The position numbers and the translations under genes were made by a program. The notes beneath the pieces are model-generated. The model was given only the letters and a program-made list of their open reading frames with translations. It was not told the origin of the DNA and ran no database searches. From Lepisosteus oculatus (taxonomy: Eukaryota > Chordata > Actinopteri > Semionotiformes > Lepisosteidae): a stretch of 64,000 nucleotides of DNA. The stretch covers positions 12,167,532-12,231,531 of the forward strand of contig NC_090718.1 in NCBI RefSeq assembly GCF_040954835.1, given 5' to 3'. Every line of letters begins with the position of its first letter. The first letter of the stretch is position 1. Of this stretch, positions 47,901-59,300 are shown piece by piece.

Positions 47901-49354
47901 TTCTACCATAATCATTATTCCATTGGCCCTTTAGACCTTTAAGACTAAATATATCTTGCTTCAAAACTCTAAAAATATTATACTGTACTTGTAATGGTAT
48001 TGCAAAGAGTTCTATATTGTTATATATTCTATATTCTATATATATTGTTCAATGTAGAAAACACTTAATACAGGGGTGTATAAGGAAAAGTAAATAAAGC
48101 AATGTGTTTTCATGGATTACAATTAATCCTTAGGACAAACTTGGCTTTGCACTCTGCAATGTTTTTAAGATTCCGCTTTATTTTTTACATTTTGTAAGCA
48201 AGGCACATCATAAATCTTTCTGTTGTAGGATGTGTTTTTTCTTCTCATTTCATTGGGGGGGGGGTATGAATAAATCTAGAGAACACTGTATCTGGCTTGT
48301 AGGTGATATTGTACACCTGATCAGGAAGTGTAATCAGAGGGATGCTAGTGCTTTGCTTTCTCCCACTCTCTCCAGACGGGCCCAGGGCAGTGAACGTGAC
48401 TCTCCTCTCTGCCCACGTGGGTGGCCAGCATGTGCTGTCCCAGAATGCTGTGCGGTTGTCAGTGGGCGCCCCTCTGGCTGTGTCCTGCTCCGCTGATGGT
48501 AACCCCCCGCCCAGGACAGAGTGGGTGAGGGCCGGTGAGGGGGTGCTGACAGGGGGGGAAACTGGACCTGGACAGACCCCCTTGATCGAGGCTGTGCAGA
48601 AGGAGCACGAGGGGGTGTACTGGTGTGTAGCCGAGAACAGCTATGGACAGAGGAACGTCAGCTTCTTCCTACACGTTTCTGAAAGCCCAGGTACATGTTC
48701 GACTGAAACACTTCTCACACAATGCTGTTTAAATTTAAATGAATACACATAAATCATATTATTTCTGACCGCTTCCAGCCACATTCTGCACTTATCAAAG
48801 AACACCTAGGAATTATTGAATGCTCACAGCCAAATGACAGTAAGCTATTGAGATGCTTGTCTGGTGAAGTGAATTTTAACAGCAGAATGTGATTTTAGTT
48901 CTGCAGAGATATGGAATTTTCTCATTGCAAGTTGTATAATGTGATTATAAAAAAGAAAGGTGATAAAAAAATTGACTAAATGATAAATAACAGACAAGTG
49001 CACAGGGAGGGACTGAATCGCAAAACTAACAATTAAGGACAAAGGGGGAAACTTATGATCAAGAAAATGCTTGTTTGGTTTCTAGTCGGTAAGTGGCTGT
49101 TTCTTGAAGGTAGACATTTTTTCATTTGAGAAATTATACCTAATTATACTAAATCCACAGACCCAAACTGTCCCGGTTAAGTGGAAAAAATGAAACATAA
49201 GAAACCTTTTTTGTTTGTTTTTTCCCTTGCAGTAGATGGTTATCCTTTCACCTGTGTTGTGATAAAATGTCTGGCCATTGGGTTCCTCCTCGTCCTGGGC
49301 ACTGCGGTGTGTATCTATATCAAGATTAAAAACCCACAAACCAGTCGGATCTGA
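44991..49354 (+). pseudogene. Ig-superfamily receptor A (V-C1-I, short tail), interrupted
   Basis: Five phase-1 exons: signal peptide 44991-45060, V 46767-47105, C1 47505-47813, I/C2 48376-48690, membrane plus tail 49233-49354; together 385 codons. The V domain has HCSF and VYYCEV cysteines, two more cysteines (VDC, YVC) and a J-like GSGTRVSVY end. C1 has NSLSCSITGFYPESISVLWF. The third domain has LAVSCSADGNPPPRTEWV and GVYWCVAENSYG. The membrane exon has a lysine, VVIKCLAIGFLLVLG, and a ten-residue tail. An in-frame TAG at 47753-47755 replaces a Glu codon of copy B just after the second C1 cysteine, ending the product at residue 219. It could be a pseudogene, a secreted form, a polymorphism, or be rescued by skipping the 309-nt C1 exon, which keeps frame. 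The layout resembles SIRP, NKp30 and B7-like receptors; the exact family is unresolved. Confidence 0.7.
45797..46035 (+). mobile_element. DNA-transposon end fragment (Tc1/mariner-type suspected)
   Basis: 'cccttataaaagtattcacc' followed by 'ccccttt', and 'gggacaactgcaagtc' farther on, match an end sequence I know from fish DNA transposons. It lies in the first intron of Ig receptor A. No transposase was seen. Confidence 0.4.
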
Positions 49355-49499
49355 TACCCTGGAGGTTCTGTGACTCTGAGACTTTGTAAAGGTGGATTCT
49401 CAGCACACAGCGCCAATTGTGAATACTCAACAGTGTCCTATCAAACCCATGCTGTATATAGAACAGCAGTCATTCTTGCCTGTTACCTCTCTGCAATAT

Positions 49500-49785
49500 G
49501 AGATGGTGGAGCGGTGGCTCTGTGGCTCAGGATTTGTGTCTGTGCCTGGAAGGTTGCCGGTTCGTATCCCGCGGCCAGCAGAGGAATCCTACTCCGTTGG
49601 ACCCCTGAGCAAGGCCCTTAACCCCAACTGCTCTAGGGGCACCATATAAATGGCTGACCCTGCGCTCTGACCCCAAGCTTCTCTCCCTGTCTGTGTGTCT
49701 CATGGAGAGCAAGTTGGGGTATGCGAAAAGACAAAATTCCTAATACAAGACATTGTCTATGGCCAATAAAGTGATCTTATCTTAA
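49500..49785 (+). mobile_element. tRNA-derived SINE, family A
   Basis: Closely similar to the copy at 39838-40117 ('gtggctctgtggctcaggat', 'ggttgccggttcgtatcccg'). It ends with a gccaataaagtgatctta tail whose AATAAA (49765-49770) could serve as the poly(A) signal of receptor A. Confidence 0.9.
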
Positions 49786-50164
49786 GATGGATAAATACCG
49801 ACAGTATACAGCAAGAACCGACTCACCATCTCCATGTTTGATCTGTTTCCTGGTGTCACCATTCAGGAATCTGAGAGCATATTGGTGTAGAAAGAAAAGA
49901 TACTAGAGTTCTACAGTTCCCAAATATAGTATTTCGAATGACTGCAAATTTTTGTTTAAAATAAATGAATTACTTGCATATATGTTGTTAGTATTATATA
50001 GTTGGGAGATAAATCTTGCAGCCTTTTCTCTTAAATACACTTTTCAAGATGTAGGATGTTTTTTGTTTGTAGATAATTGACTAAGAAAAGGAAAAGGCCC
50101 ACCTAGTACTTATCACGTGCTGACTCTTTTTGAATAAAGTGAACTGGACTGGTGGCACGATTAC

Positions 50165-50400
50165 TGGCACATCCTTGGACTCAATTACATGTCTAATGGA
50201 GCGACATATTACTATTCTTGCACATAAAATCATAGATGACCCCTCTCATCCGCTCTTTTTAGAATATACTGTCCTACCCTCTGAGAGGAGGTACCAGATC
50301 CCCTGAATAAAGATCAAGAGAGCATGTGCTCCCTTTTTACCTAAGAGCCTTCAATTGTTGAATAATTTAAAAAACATGTTTGCAGTTAGGTATTATTATA
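50165..50400 (+). mobile_element. L2-like LINE, end of reverse-transcriptase ORF
   Basis: Positions 50241-50303 encode PSHPLFLEYTVLPSERRYQIP, the typical 'HPL...LPSGRRYRVP' end of the L2/CR1-type LINE polyprotein, then a stop; residues like RACAPFLPKSLQLLN follow in the same style. Only the 3' end of the ORF is present. Confidence 0.65.
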
Positions 50401-50869
50401 ATTATTATAATTGTTTTAGACTCTTTACAAGCAAATCATGTGTTTTTAATCTTATGGTACTGGAAGAGTTCTGACTGAGCGATGTTATTGAATGTTGTTT
50501 TGTATTGTAGTAATATTGTACGGTTGTTGTATTTTATTATTGTCCTATATGTTAGACCTTAATGAGCTCTAGATATGCAAGTCAAATTCTCTGCTGTAGC
50601 AACATAGTGCTGTCTCTAGAATCCAGCTGGAGCGCTGGGCTCTAGTTTGTAGTTTTCTGGATTAAGGCTGCTTTTTTTTAAATAAAGTCTCTTGATTGAG
50701 ATCTGCATGTACTAACACACAGAAGACATGATGGATTAATACCCTCATTATTTCCTTTTTTTTAATTATAAAATGTTAGCATGCCCAAAGGAGTTGGGCA
50801 GCCAGTTAACCTTGGACCCCTAGAGGTTTATTTTCTCCTAACTAAGGAGTTTCTCTCCTCCGTTGTCTT

Positions 50870-50995
50870 CTGGTCTTCTGTTCTGTATTGACAAAATGTA
50901 TCGTCAATTTTATTGTCAAGCACCTTGGGACAACCTTGCTGTGAAAGGCACTATATAAAAATAAATTGCATTGAATTGAATTGAATTGATTGTTG
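50870..50995 (+). mobile_element. LINE L2-like 3' tail
   Basis: 'ggcactatataaaaataaat' followed by ttgaattgaattgaattg-type short tandem units is the 3' tail seen in fish L2-like LINEs and the SINEs they mobilise. A sister copy lies at 60800-60905. Confidence 0.65.
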
Positions 50996-53314
50996 TTTGA
51001 AAACAAATCTATAAACGGTATAAGCCATCCTGTGTGATAACATTAACCAGGCTTTGTTTTCTGTTACTTTCTGCACATTGTCTGTCTATCTGTACCTGTT
51101 ATAAACCCACACACATTTGAATCCCTCTTAAATTGGATTACAAGTGGATTGAGAGATGGTGCTGCGTCTCTGCATGGCTTTGTTGTCTTTGGCATGATTC
51201 AGCCATTAGTCAGAGTGTGCTCAGCCATTCTGCTGTGGTTCAAGTGAGCTTTATCGCTGACTTCCTGGAGTTCTGACCCTGCTGCCTGCCTCTCTTCCAA
51301 GAATTCACTGCCAGTGCCATTTTCACCCACACTGAGCAACGAGGCTGTTTCCCAAGCTACAAGCTTCAGCTTTACAGACAATCCTTTAAACACCTCAGTG
51401 TATTGTCACGATTTGGCATCTCCTTCGCCTGTCGGAGGTGAGTTCTGTGAGGTAAGAATTCAGATGCATCTGTTACCATAGAGTGTGTTTCAGTACAGCA
51501 GAAAACAATCCTTTATCTGATATTTTATATCATTGTGTTATTTTCACTCAGACACCAGCTGGTATCTGATTATAGCAGGTTATTTTTCTAATAAGAAGAC
51601 AGGGTGTGATGAGCCGTCTGCGCGTATGTAACTATTTCATGGAAGTAAAATAAAGACATCTCCTTTCCTTTTTCAATTCCCTTTTAACATTTTTTAAAAA
51701 ATCAGAAACACAGAAGTAAATGCTAATATCCTTCGTGCAGGGAAATCCTGTCTTTCACATTCCCCTCCACTCACACAAACTACTGCCTTTAACATTTGGT
51801 GACTTTAAAGTAACACACCGTAACAGACTTGAAATTGCCTGCTTCTATATTGTGTAAAGAGTGCCCTTAAACCCAGAATTATGGTTGTCCTATTTATTTC
51901 AATCTTTGGGTGTCTATACATCACAAGGCATTCTTCAATCACAGCAGGGCCCATCCTGCTCATACTGTACTGTATATAAACTGCATGATTCTGAGAACTG
52001 GGTGTAAATAGGCATCATCCTTCTGTTAAGGCTTTGATTAGATTTAATGTTCAATCCCTTCATTAAAAAAACACCCTACTGGAAATACTACAAGTACTTT
52101 GTCAGCCACCCTTGGTCCTGCGACAATTCATCTTCCATCGCATGCTTCTTCTATCTCCTGAACACCATCGTGATCTCAGGCTGTTTCCCTGTGAGAGCTC
52201 AGGTTTGGGTTCTGTCAGAATAATCTGTCAGTGAAAGAGGAAGTTGAATGGTGAGACTTGTGGGACAATTCAAGGTTTCACGTTGTTAAACATCATTACA
52301 CATACAATCGAACAGAGGTGCGAGTGCTGAGACACGTTGGCCGAAAACGAGTGTTTATTGTGTAAAAGCATCACTGCGATATGCTGTCACCTCCCTCCCA
52401 CAGTGAAGAGTACAGCATTAAACTCCATTTTTCAGGGCCACTCAAGTGTCTTTGAGGACGTTTAACAGCTGAGACCGGGGAGCAGAACAGTACTAACAAC
52501 GCTGATGGTGTCTGGAATCTCTGACAGTTGAAGACAGTTTGCATCCAGGAATCCACACCCAGTTTTTAGTCTGAACCCGACCTTTAATTTCTTCCAACTA
52601 ATGTTTTCCTTTTCCCCCCTCTCAAAGGATGTACTCGGAAAAACTGCAGTTTATTTTTCAAACATAAAAATCGCATTTCTTTCACGCGAAGGGTGGAATG
52701 AGATGTGGAGTTTTAAGAGTTTTCCGTTTGTCATCAAAGCTGTTTTGCACTGCTGTGCTCTTTCATATCACCGCTCACACAGGTCTTGGTTTGCAGACGC
52801 TTTAGCTACAATCTACAGGACAGTGTTTTTTTTCTAAAGTACAAAGCCTTTGTGTGTGTGTGTTGTTTTAACAAAAATGATGACTCTCGGTTTCGGTTCT
52901 GTGAAGCTCACTTGTAACTTTTCAACATTATTATCTTTGAAGGAGCACATCATGCAGACATCACAAGGTTCAGTATGGCTGTCCAAAAATAGCTAAAACC
53001 CTATTATTCAACATGTGCAGCTTTTGAGAGCTCAAAAAAAGAAGAACAAGCCATGAAGGAACAGATATGGTAATATGCGGTAAAGGATTTCCCTGAATCT
53101 TATCTAAGGCTGCAGGCTTTTAATCACACCCCTTCAACTTCCTTTGTAAAACATACATCTTACTTCATGTCATTCAGCTTTAAGTTTGAGAAACTGCTCC
53201 TTCTGTTTTCAGGACAGGGAGAGTTCCTCTACTCACCTGCCAGTCCTAACCCATACCTGGACCAGCGAGACATCATGAGGAGAGGAGTGTGAGGACAGCC
53301 AGTCTAGAGCAGGA

Positions 53315-56300
53315 ATGGTGTGCGCAGAAGGCTTTGTCTCCCTGCAGCTTCTCTTTCTCTTCATTCAGCTCCTGCTGGGACAAGGAAGAGGTAGGCAGCC
53401 TTTTTTCTGTCTCTCGGAGCTGGGTTTCAGGCGTGCAAACACAAGACTCTTCAGTGATTCAGTCCACAGTCCCCTCTCTGGCCAGTGTGAATTAGAAAAG
53501 GCAGTGCTTCGAGTAGGTTTTTTTTCTCTTACATTGATAAAGCAGGAATGCCAGAAAGTTTGTCACGATGATTTAAACAGCTGAAGAGCTTCCACAAGCA
53601 GCTGGAGCAGACGATATAGCCGAAAAGAGGGGAGAGTGCTACCTAGTGAACTCTTTAAGTGAAAGTGGAGGTCGCAGGTCAGAGAGTGAACCCGCAGGAG
53701 ACAGGAGAACAGAATTTAATCCATAGGTTTCCCTCAGCCCTCCAGTCCCCTTTAACAGCATTAAGAACAGTGCGTATTTCAATGTACCTATTATAAAATA
53801 CACAGAATAAGACATTTTATTTTTATGTCAGAGTCTTATCCACTTTGCATGTGACAATTGGGGAAATACAATACCTTTGGAAACGATATGTGAAAAGCTG
53901 TTATTTTAGTATTTGTCTATATCTATCATTCATGTAATATCATACGAGCATTTAAGCATTTAATGGTGGTGAGCACAGTAAATAGTCCAGATTACCTCAA
54001 AATTAATTATAGCTCTTGCATTAATTATTGTAGTATGTTAATATTTTACTATTGGCCTTCTAGCAAGTATTATCTATCAAGGCAATATTTATTGCAAAAT
54101 ATAATTGTTGTGCAAGACCCTGTACCTCTTGAATCACAGTTACATCATGGTCGAAACATTTTGAAATGTGTGTTTGTATTTGTACATTAGCTTAGAAGAA
54201 GTGGACATATTTTGTAATTTTCTCAAATTCAAGCGCTCAGATCTTGGCAACCTTTATATTGTACATGAATAGGAAGAATTGTAAAAAATGAATTAATAAT
54301 GAATAAAAATATGAATAACAGAAATAGACATTAAAACAAATATATATATATTTTAACTTAGGCAGTTTTAGTGCAACTTTACCTGAATTTCATGACATTT
54401 TTCCAAACATCAAGCTGTTCATAGGTTATTTAAAGCAAATATATATATTTTTTTCATTGAAATGTAACTTGAGACTTTCAGAACTTTTCAGAAGACAATT
54501 TCTCCTGCTACATCGTTCACTAAAATATTTAATTATTTTCTTTGCTTATACAGTATATTTAAAGAACTAGTGTGTAGATTTAGGAAAATGGATCAATACA
54601 TCAGGCAAAAATGGTGCAAATGTTGTCAAGGACTCATTTCTCTATGATGACCAAATGTACTTATACTGAACAGTAATCTGATTTGTTAAACAGATTCTAT
54701 TTTTTTTAAACCCCACCAACTACAAATAGTATAGAATTTAATTACAGAATAGATAAGTTACCCTTAATTGCCAACACAAAAGGATTTTTTGTATACAATT
54801 TTAATTGTACAAATATAAGTATCCTATTTATATTATATAAACAGTGTATTTCTATCCTATACATAAATAAATGCTAGGAATACATATATGAATATATAAA
54901 TGTTCATAAAAACCTAAACGGCCTATATATTAATGGATTTAAAAGACATAATCACCACTTCAAATAGATAATACATATGTATTCTGAGTGAAGACATTCA
55001 ATTTGCTTCATTGCCCTATTTTCTTGTTTTAATATTTTTTATCTGTCTGCATCTATCATCATATCATGCAAGATCATAGAGCAACATTACAAATATTTGA
55101 GTATTTAAGACGTTTGCAGCGGTGAGCATAATAAATATTCCAGTTACTGTACAGTAATTTACAGAATTAACTGATCCTAAACAGAATTTAATCCGTCGGT
55201 TCTCTCAGCCCTCCACTGTGGTTAAACAGTATTAAGAACAGTGCATGGCGGTTTTGCACTTCTCAATATGCATATTCTAAAATATTTCCGCCCCAAATGT
55301 AAACATAATTACTGCAGTGATAATAATTGCAAACATATATTTATAGTGCACTGTACACTGTGCATGTATTATATACTGCATATATACTGTATCCCATAAT
55401 GTAAGTCGATGTGTGTATAGTTTTTCATGCTGCATTGTGTCCAATATATACAGTATACAGTATATGTAGGGCTTAGTACCTCACATGTTCATGTACTGTA
55501 TATCTGTTTTATAGATAAATAATGCAAGACATACACAACAGCTTTTAGAAATGTTTATTTTTGCTTGACTGTATTTGCGTACCTGCTCAAGATAATGCAG
55601 CACTTTCTGTATTTTTAACTCTCGGCCACCACCGGTGCCTGGTCGCACGGCTGCAGACACAGACCCGTACTGCACATCCTGAAAGAGGAGCAGCTCAGGC
55701 CGTAGCCCGGCTTTCTCTGCCCGTGAGATTTCACAGCCGGATCGCTTTCACGAGCCTCTGGGAGCCACCCGTACCCCATGTCAAGTGAAAAACACGTTTT
55801 CCAAGAATCGAACCGCCTGGCAGTGTAGGAGCTGTCAAAGCCAGTATCAGAAAACAGCCCTTTCATGTGGCGTGTACATCTGGGGGCTGTGAACTGTATT
55901 CCTTCGCTGCCATTAACTTCAAAGTTCACAGTTTTTTTATCACAATCCTTTTTTTTCAGCTTTTTATTGTGGTTTTCCATATTTTCACAATATCTAAGTT
56001 TTATGAGAACAAAAACGCGAGTCAAGCGCAAACATTCGTCTTACATCTAAAGGGAACCATTTTGGTCTCATAATGGAATTATTGAAATATTAAAATGTAA
56101 TGGTGAGGAAAGAGATTATTTAAAAATGTTTATATACATAGTATAGAGAAACCACATGTGATATTTTAGACACCAATTCCGCCCTAACTTAGGAATTAAG
56201 AAGTTTTGAACATATTTTAGAGGAAAATAACTTAGATGTCTAGAGAACATCCTCTGAGAATAAACAAAATAAGCACAAATAAAAAAGGTACATACAAAGT

Positions 56301-59300
56301 AGGGGAACTCAATGGTAAAAGTTTTATTTTATTAAAAAGACTAGGCTTATGTATGCTTAGTCTCAGAAGTCCATTTTCTGTGTGAGACAATAGTACATTT
56401 GGTTTGCGTGTGTGTGTATGTTTCTAATTCAGGCTACAATTCAGGTACCGAAAGACCACCTGTGATCTCATAGGGTCAGTTTTTCTCTCAGTCAGTTGAA
56501 CCTACTGTAACACAAGGAGTCAACACTTTCTAAATAACTTCAAACTACATGTTTCAGTTCCCCTTGTCTCTCTGATCTCAGCTGTTACTGTCTGCTCTGT
56601 CTTCTTCGGGGGTAATATTTGTCTTCCTTGTTTTATTGAACTGGACTGTGCTGTGAAACAAATTTTCCTGAGAGGATAATAATAAAGCTTGAATTGAAAT
56701 TGAAATGTCACTATTTTTAAAGAAAGGAGTTTGGTTTGATAATGTTCTTTCTTGTCCAGCTGGCTTGAACCCCAGTTCCCAGACCAAGTATTCTTGAATT
56801 AAACATGATAGTTCCCATACTGTTCGAACGCTAATCTAATCCATCTTCACGTTTTTGTTTTAATACAGGTATCAGTGGCATCTCTGTCCCTGACCAAATA
56901 TTAATTCCTCTTCTCACACTGCTTGTCGAATTGTATCTCACGTTGGCCATTTATCAGACCTTTTACAGCCTGCTTAAAGTTATCCTGTAGTGTTTGTTTT
57001 CGGTTTCTTTTTAATTTTTTAACACATCTGTTTTTAAAAAGCCAATTTGGTTTCTGAAGCGAAAGGAAATGGCTTTTAATTCTGCCTCTGTGACAAGTCT
57101 GACCTGCCATTAAGCTCAGTCACCAGGGATTTATAGGGATTGCAGAAACAGAATTGAACTCCAGTGTGTTTTATTAGTGTGAGAGTCTGTGCATCATGTT
57201 GTGTCTTGTGGCTGAAGTCACAGTGTCAGATCTGATCTTGTCTTTAGCTGAGGGGTGGAAGATGTTGGAGGTGCAGCCCTCAAAATCTGTCTCTGTGTGT
57301 TCTTATCCTCTTCTGTTGGTTTTTTTTTAAACAAGCAAACATGCCTTTCGGGCACAATAGAGTATGTGCTTCTCTTTTTAAACCAGCCCTCCGTCATTCG
57401 AAAGCTGCATATATTGTTAACACATCTGATTTACCGAAAGTAGACAGGAGTGAACCTAAGATCCTAGAAAAAGGTTAGAAATAAGAGGAGATCACTCAGC
57501 CCCAATCAGCCTGTTAAGAATCTACTACTACTGTGATATGTTAAAAGTAAAGAGTTTATGAAAATTTATGAAACCTTTATGCATGGATTACACTTTTTTA
57601 TGTAATGCCTTCAAAGATAGTTTACAATATAATTGGCCCATTATAGAAAAAAGAAAATGCTGAGTATCTGGTTTAGTATGATCCTCTTTTCAGGTGTATA
57701 CAATTGTTCACATGTTTTTCCTCCACATATTTTAAAAATATCAATTTACTTTGTATACGTCGCACACTTATATCTTTAATGACTCACACACAATCAGTTT
57801 TAACAGCTTCCAACATTCCAAGCAGCTTCGTGGCTTAAAAGAAAAACTATGCAAACATGTAGTCTATTTATTAAATTTTAACTTGCAATTCATTCTGACA
57901 GATATTGTGGGAGAAAATATTTTTTTAATTCCAACAGCAATAGTAATGAAGTGCACATTCTCTTTCAAATGCTTTTCTTCCAGAAGGGGAATAAATATTT
58001 TAATGATCTGCTTTTAAATGATTAACCTGTGCTTGATTTACTCCCAGAATTTTAGTTTAATTGTTTTTATGTATTCAAATAAATTCTATGATCTAATGTG
58101 ACATTCCTTTTTGTAGGAACCCCAAGGTCTGTATTAACAGCCTACCAGCCTGCTAACATCAGTGTTCCAGTTGGAAGTCCGGTCACTCTACACTGCAGCT
58201 TCAACTACACAGGGGACCATAAAAAGTTTGGAAAATTTTTCACTCTGGAAGCAGATGAGAGGAAATACATAAAAGAGAAGAACCAGAGTGTAGATTGCAG
58301 TTCAGATGTCCCACATGCAGACCGTTCTGTGTGTAAATTTTCCATCACCACCGAAAACATCAGGCCTGAGAATGAGACTGTTTACTACTGTGAAGTGAAG
58401 ATACCGCTGTCTAACACAGATGTGAAGGGCTCTGGAACAAGGGTTTCAGTTTATGGTGAGGGAGAATGTTCTTTTTTTATCATGCTGGTCGTGCTCTGCT
58501 CACGTAGCTGGTGTTGGAGCAGAGCTCTTTGTTCTTTAATGCATTAGAACTTTAAAGGTATTGAATTACACCAATCTTTACATTCCAGATTAGATTTTTT
58601 CTCAGAAAAAACTGAAATGTGAATAAAATGGTCCTTAACTTAAACTGAATTATTACTGTAGAGCTTGAAAAAAACCCAAGTCCGTGACCTTTGCCCAGTT
58701 TTAACGAGCCAGAATATAGGTAAATTGAATTGATTTCATATTTCAGTTCAAAATATTGGGCTCTTGGAATCAAAACGTTCAATTTTTGCATGTGTGCTTT
58801 TAGCGGTGTGTTTGTTGTGTGAATGCAGGGTCTCTGACACCTCTGCTGTGTTCCAGCTGAGCCCTCCACCACAGCAGTCCAGGTGTCCTCGCTCCTGGTG
58901 GCCGGTGAAAAAAACTCCCTGAGTTGCTCGGTCACAGGCTTCTACCCTGAGAGCATCTCTGTCCTCTGGTTCCGGGGAGATGCCCCAGCGCCTCTCAGCA
59001 GCACCAGCCCTGTCCTCACCAGTCACAGCAATGGCACCTTCTCTGCGCTCAGCTCTGTGAGCTTCACCCCCACAGCCGCAGACCATGGGGCTGAGTACAG
59101 CTGTGAGGCCTCTCACCCGGCCTGGAGACACAGCGTGAGGGGGAGCACTACCCTGGACGTCAAGTGTGAGTTCAAAAATAAGAACATGAGAAACGGAGGC
59201 TATTTCAATCTTTGGTTGCCAGTAGCTAATGAATCTGAGGATCTCATGTTTTTTTGTGAAAGTAGGCAGGTATTAGCTTTAACAACAGGGCTGGGTAGCT

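Larger units (their letters stand above)
49355..53314. other. Stretch between Ig receptor A and the signal exon of B
   Basis: This contains a family-A SINE and LINE fragments, listed separately. The rest is AT-rich with no exon recognised. Confidence 0.5.

Noticed and set aside
48342-48375. Upstream Met of the open frame containing the I domain of receptor A
   Set aside because: A tctctccag acceptor at 48375 and matching phases show this is an internal exon, not a start.
56868-56990. Possible orphan membrane exon after an acceptor-like tacag, with ILIPLLTLLVELYLTLAIY
   Set aside because: The phase would suit an Ig-receptor membrane exon, but it lies upstream of the V exon of copy B, contains a Glu, and matches neither known membrane exon; chance is likely.
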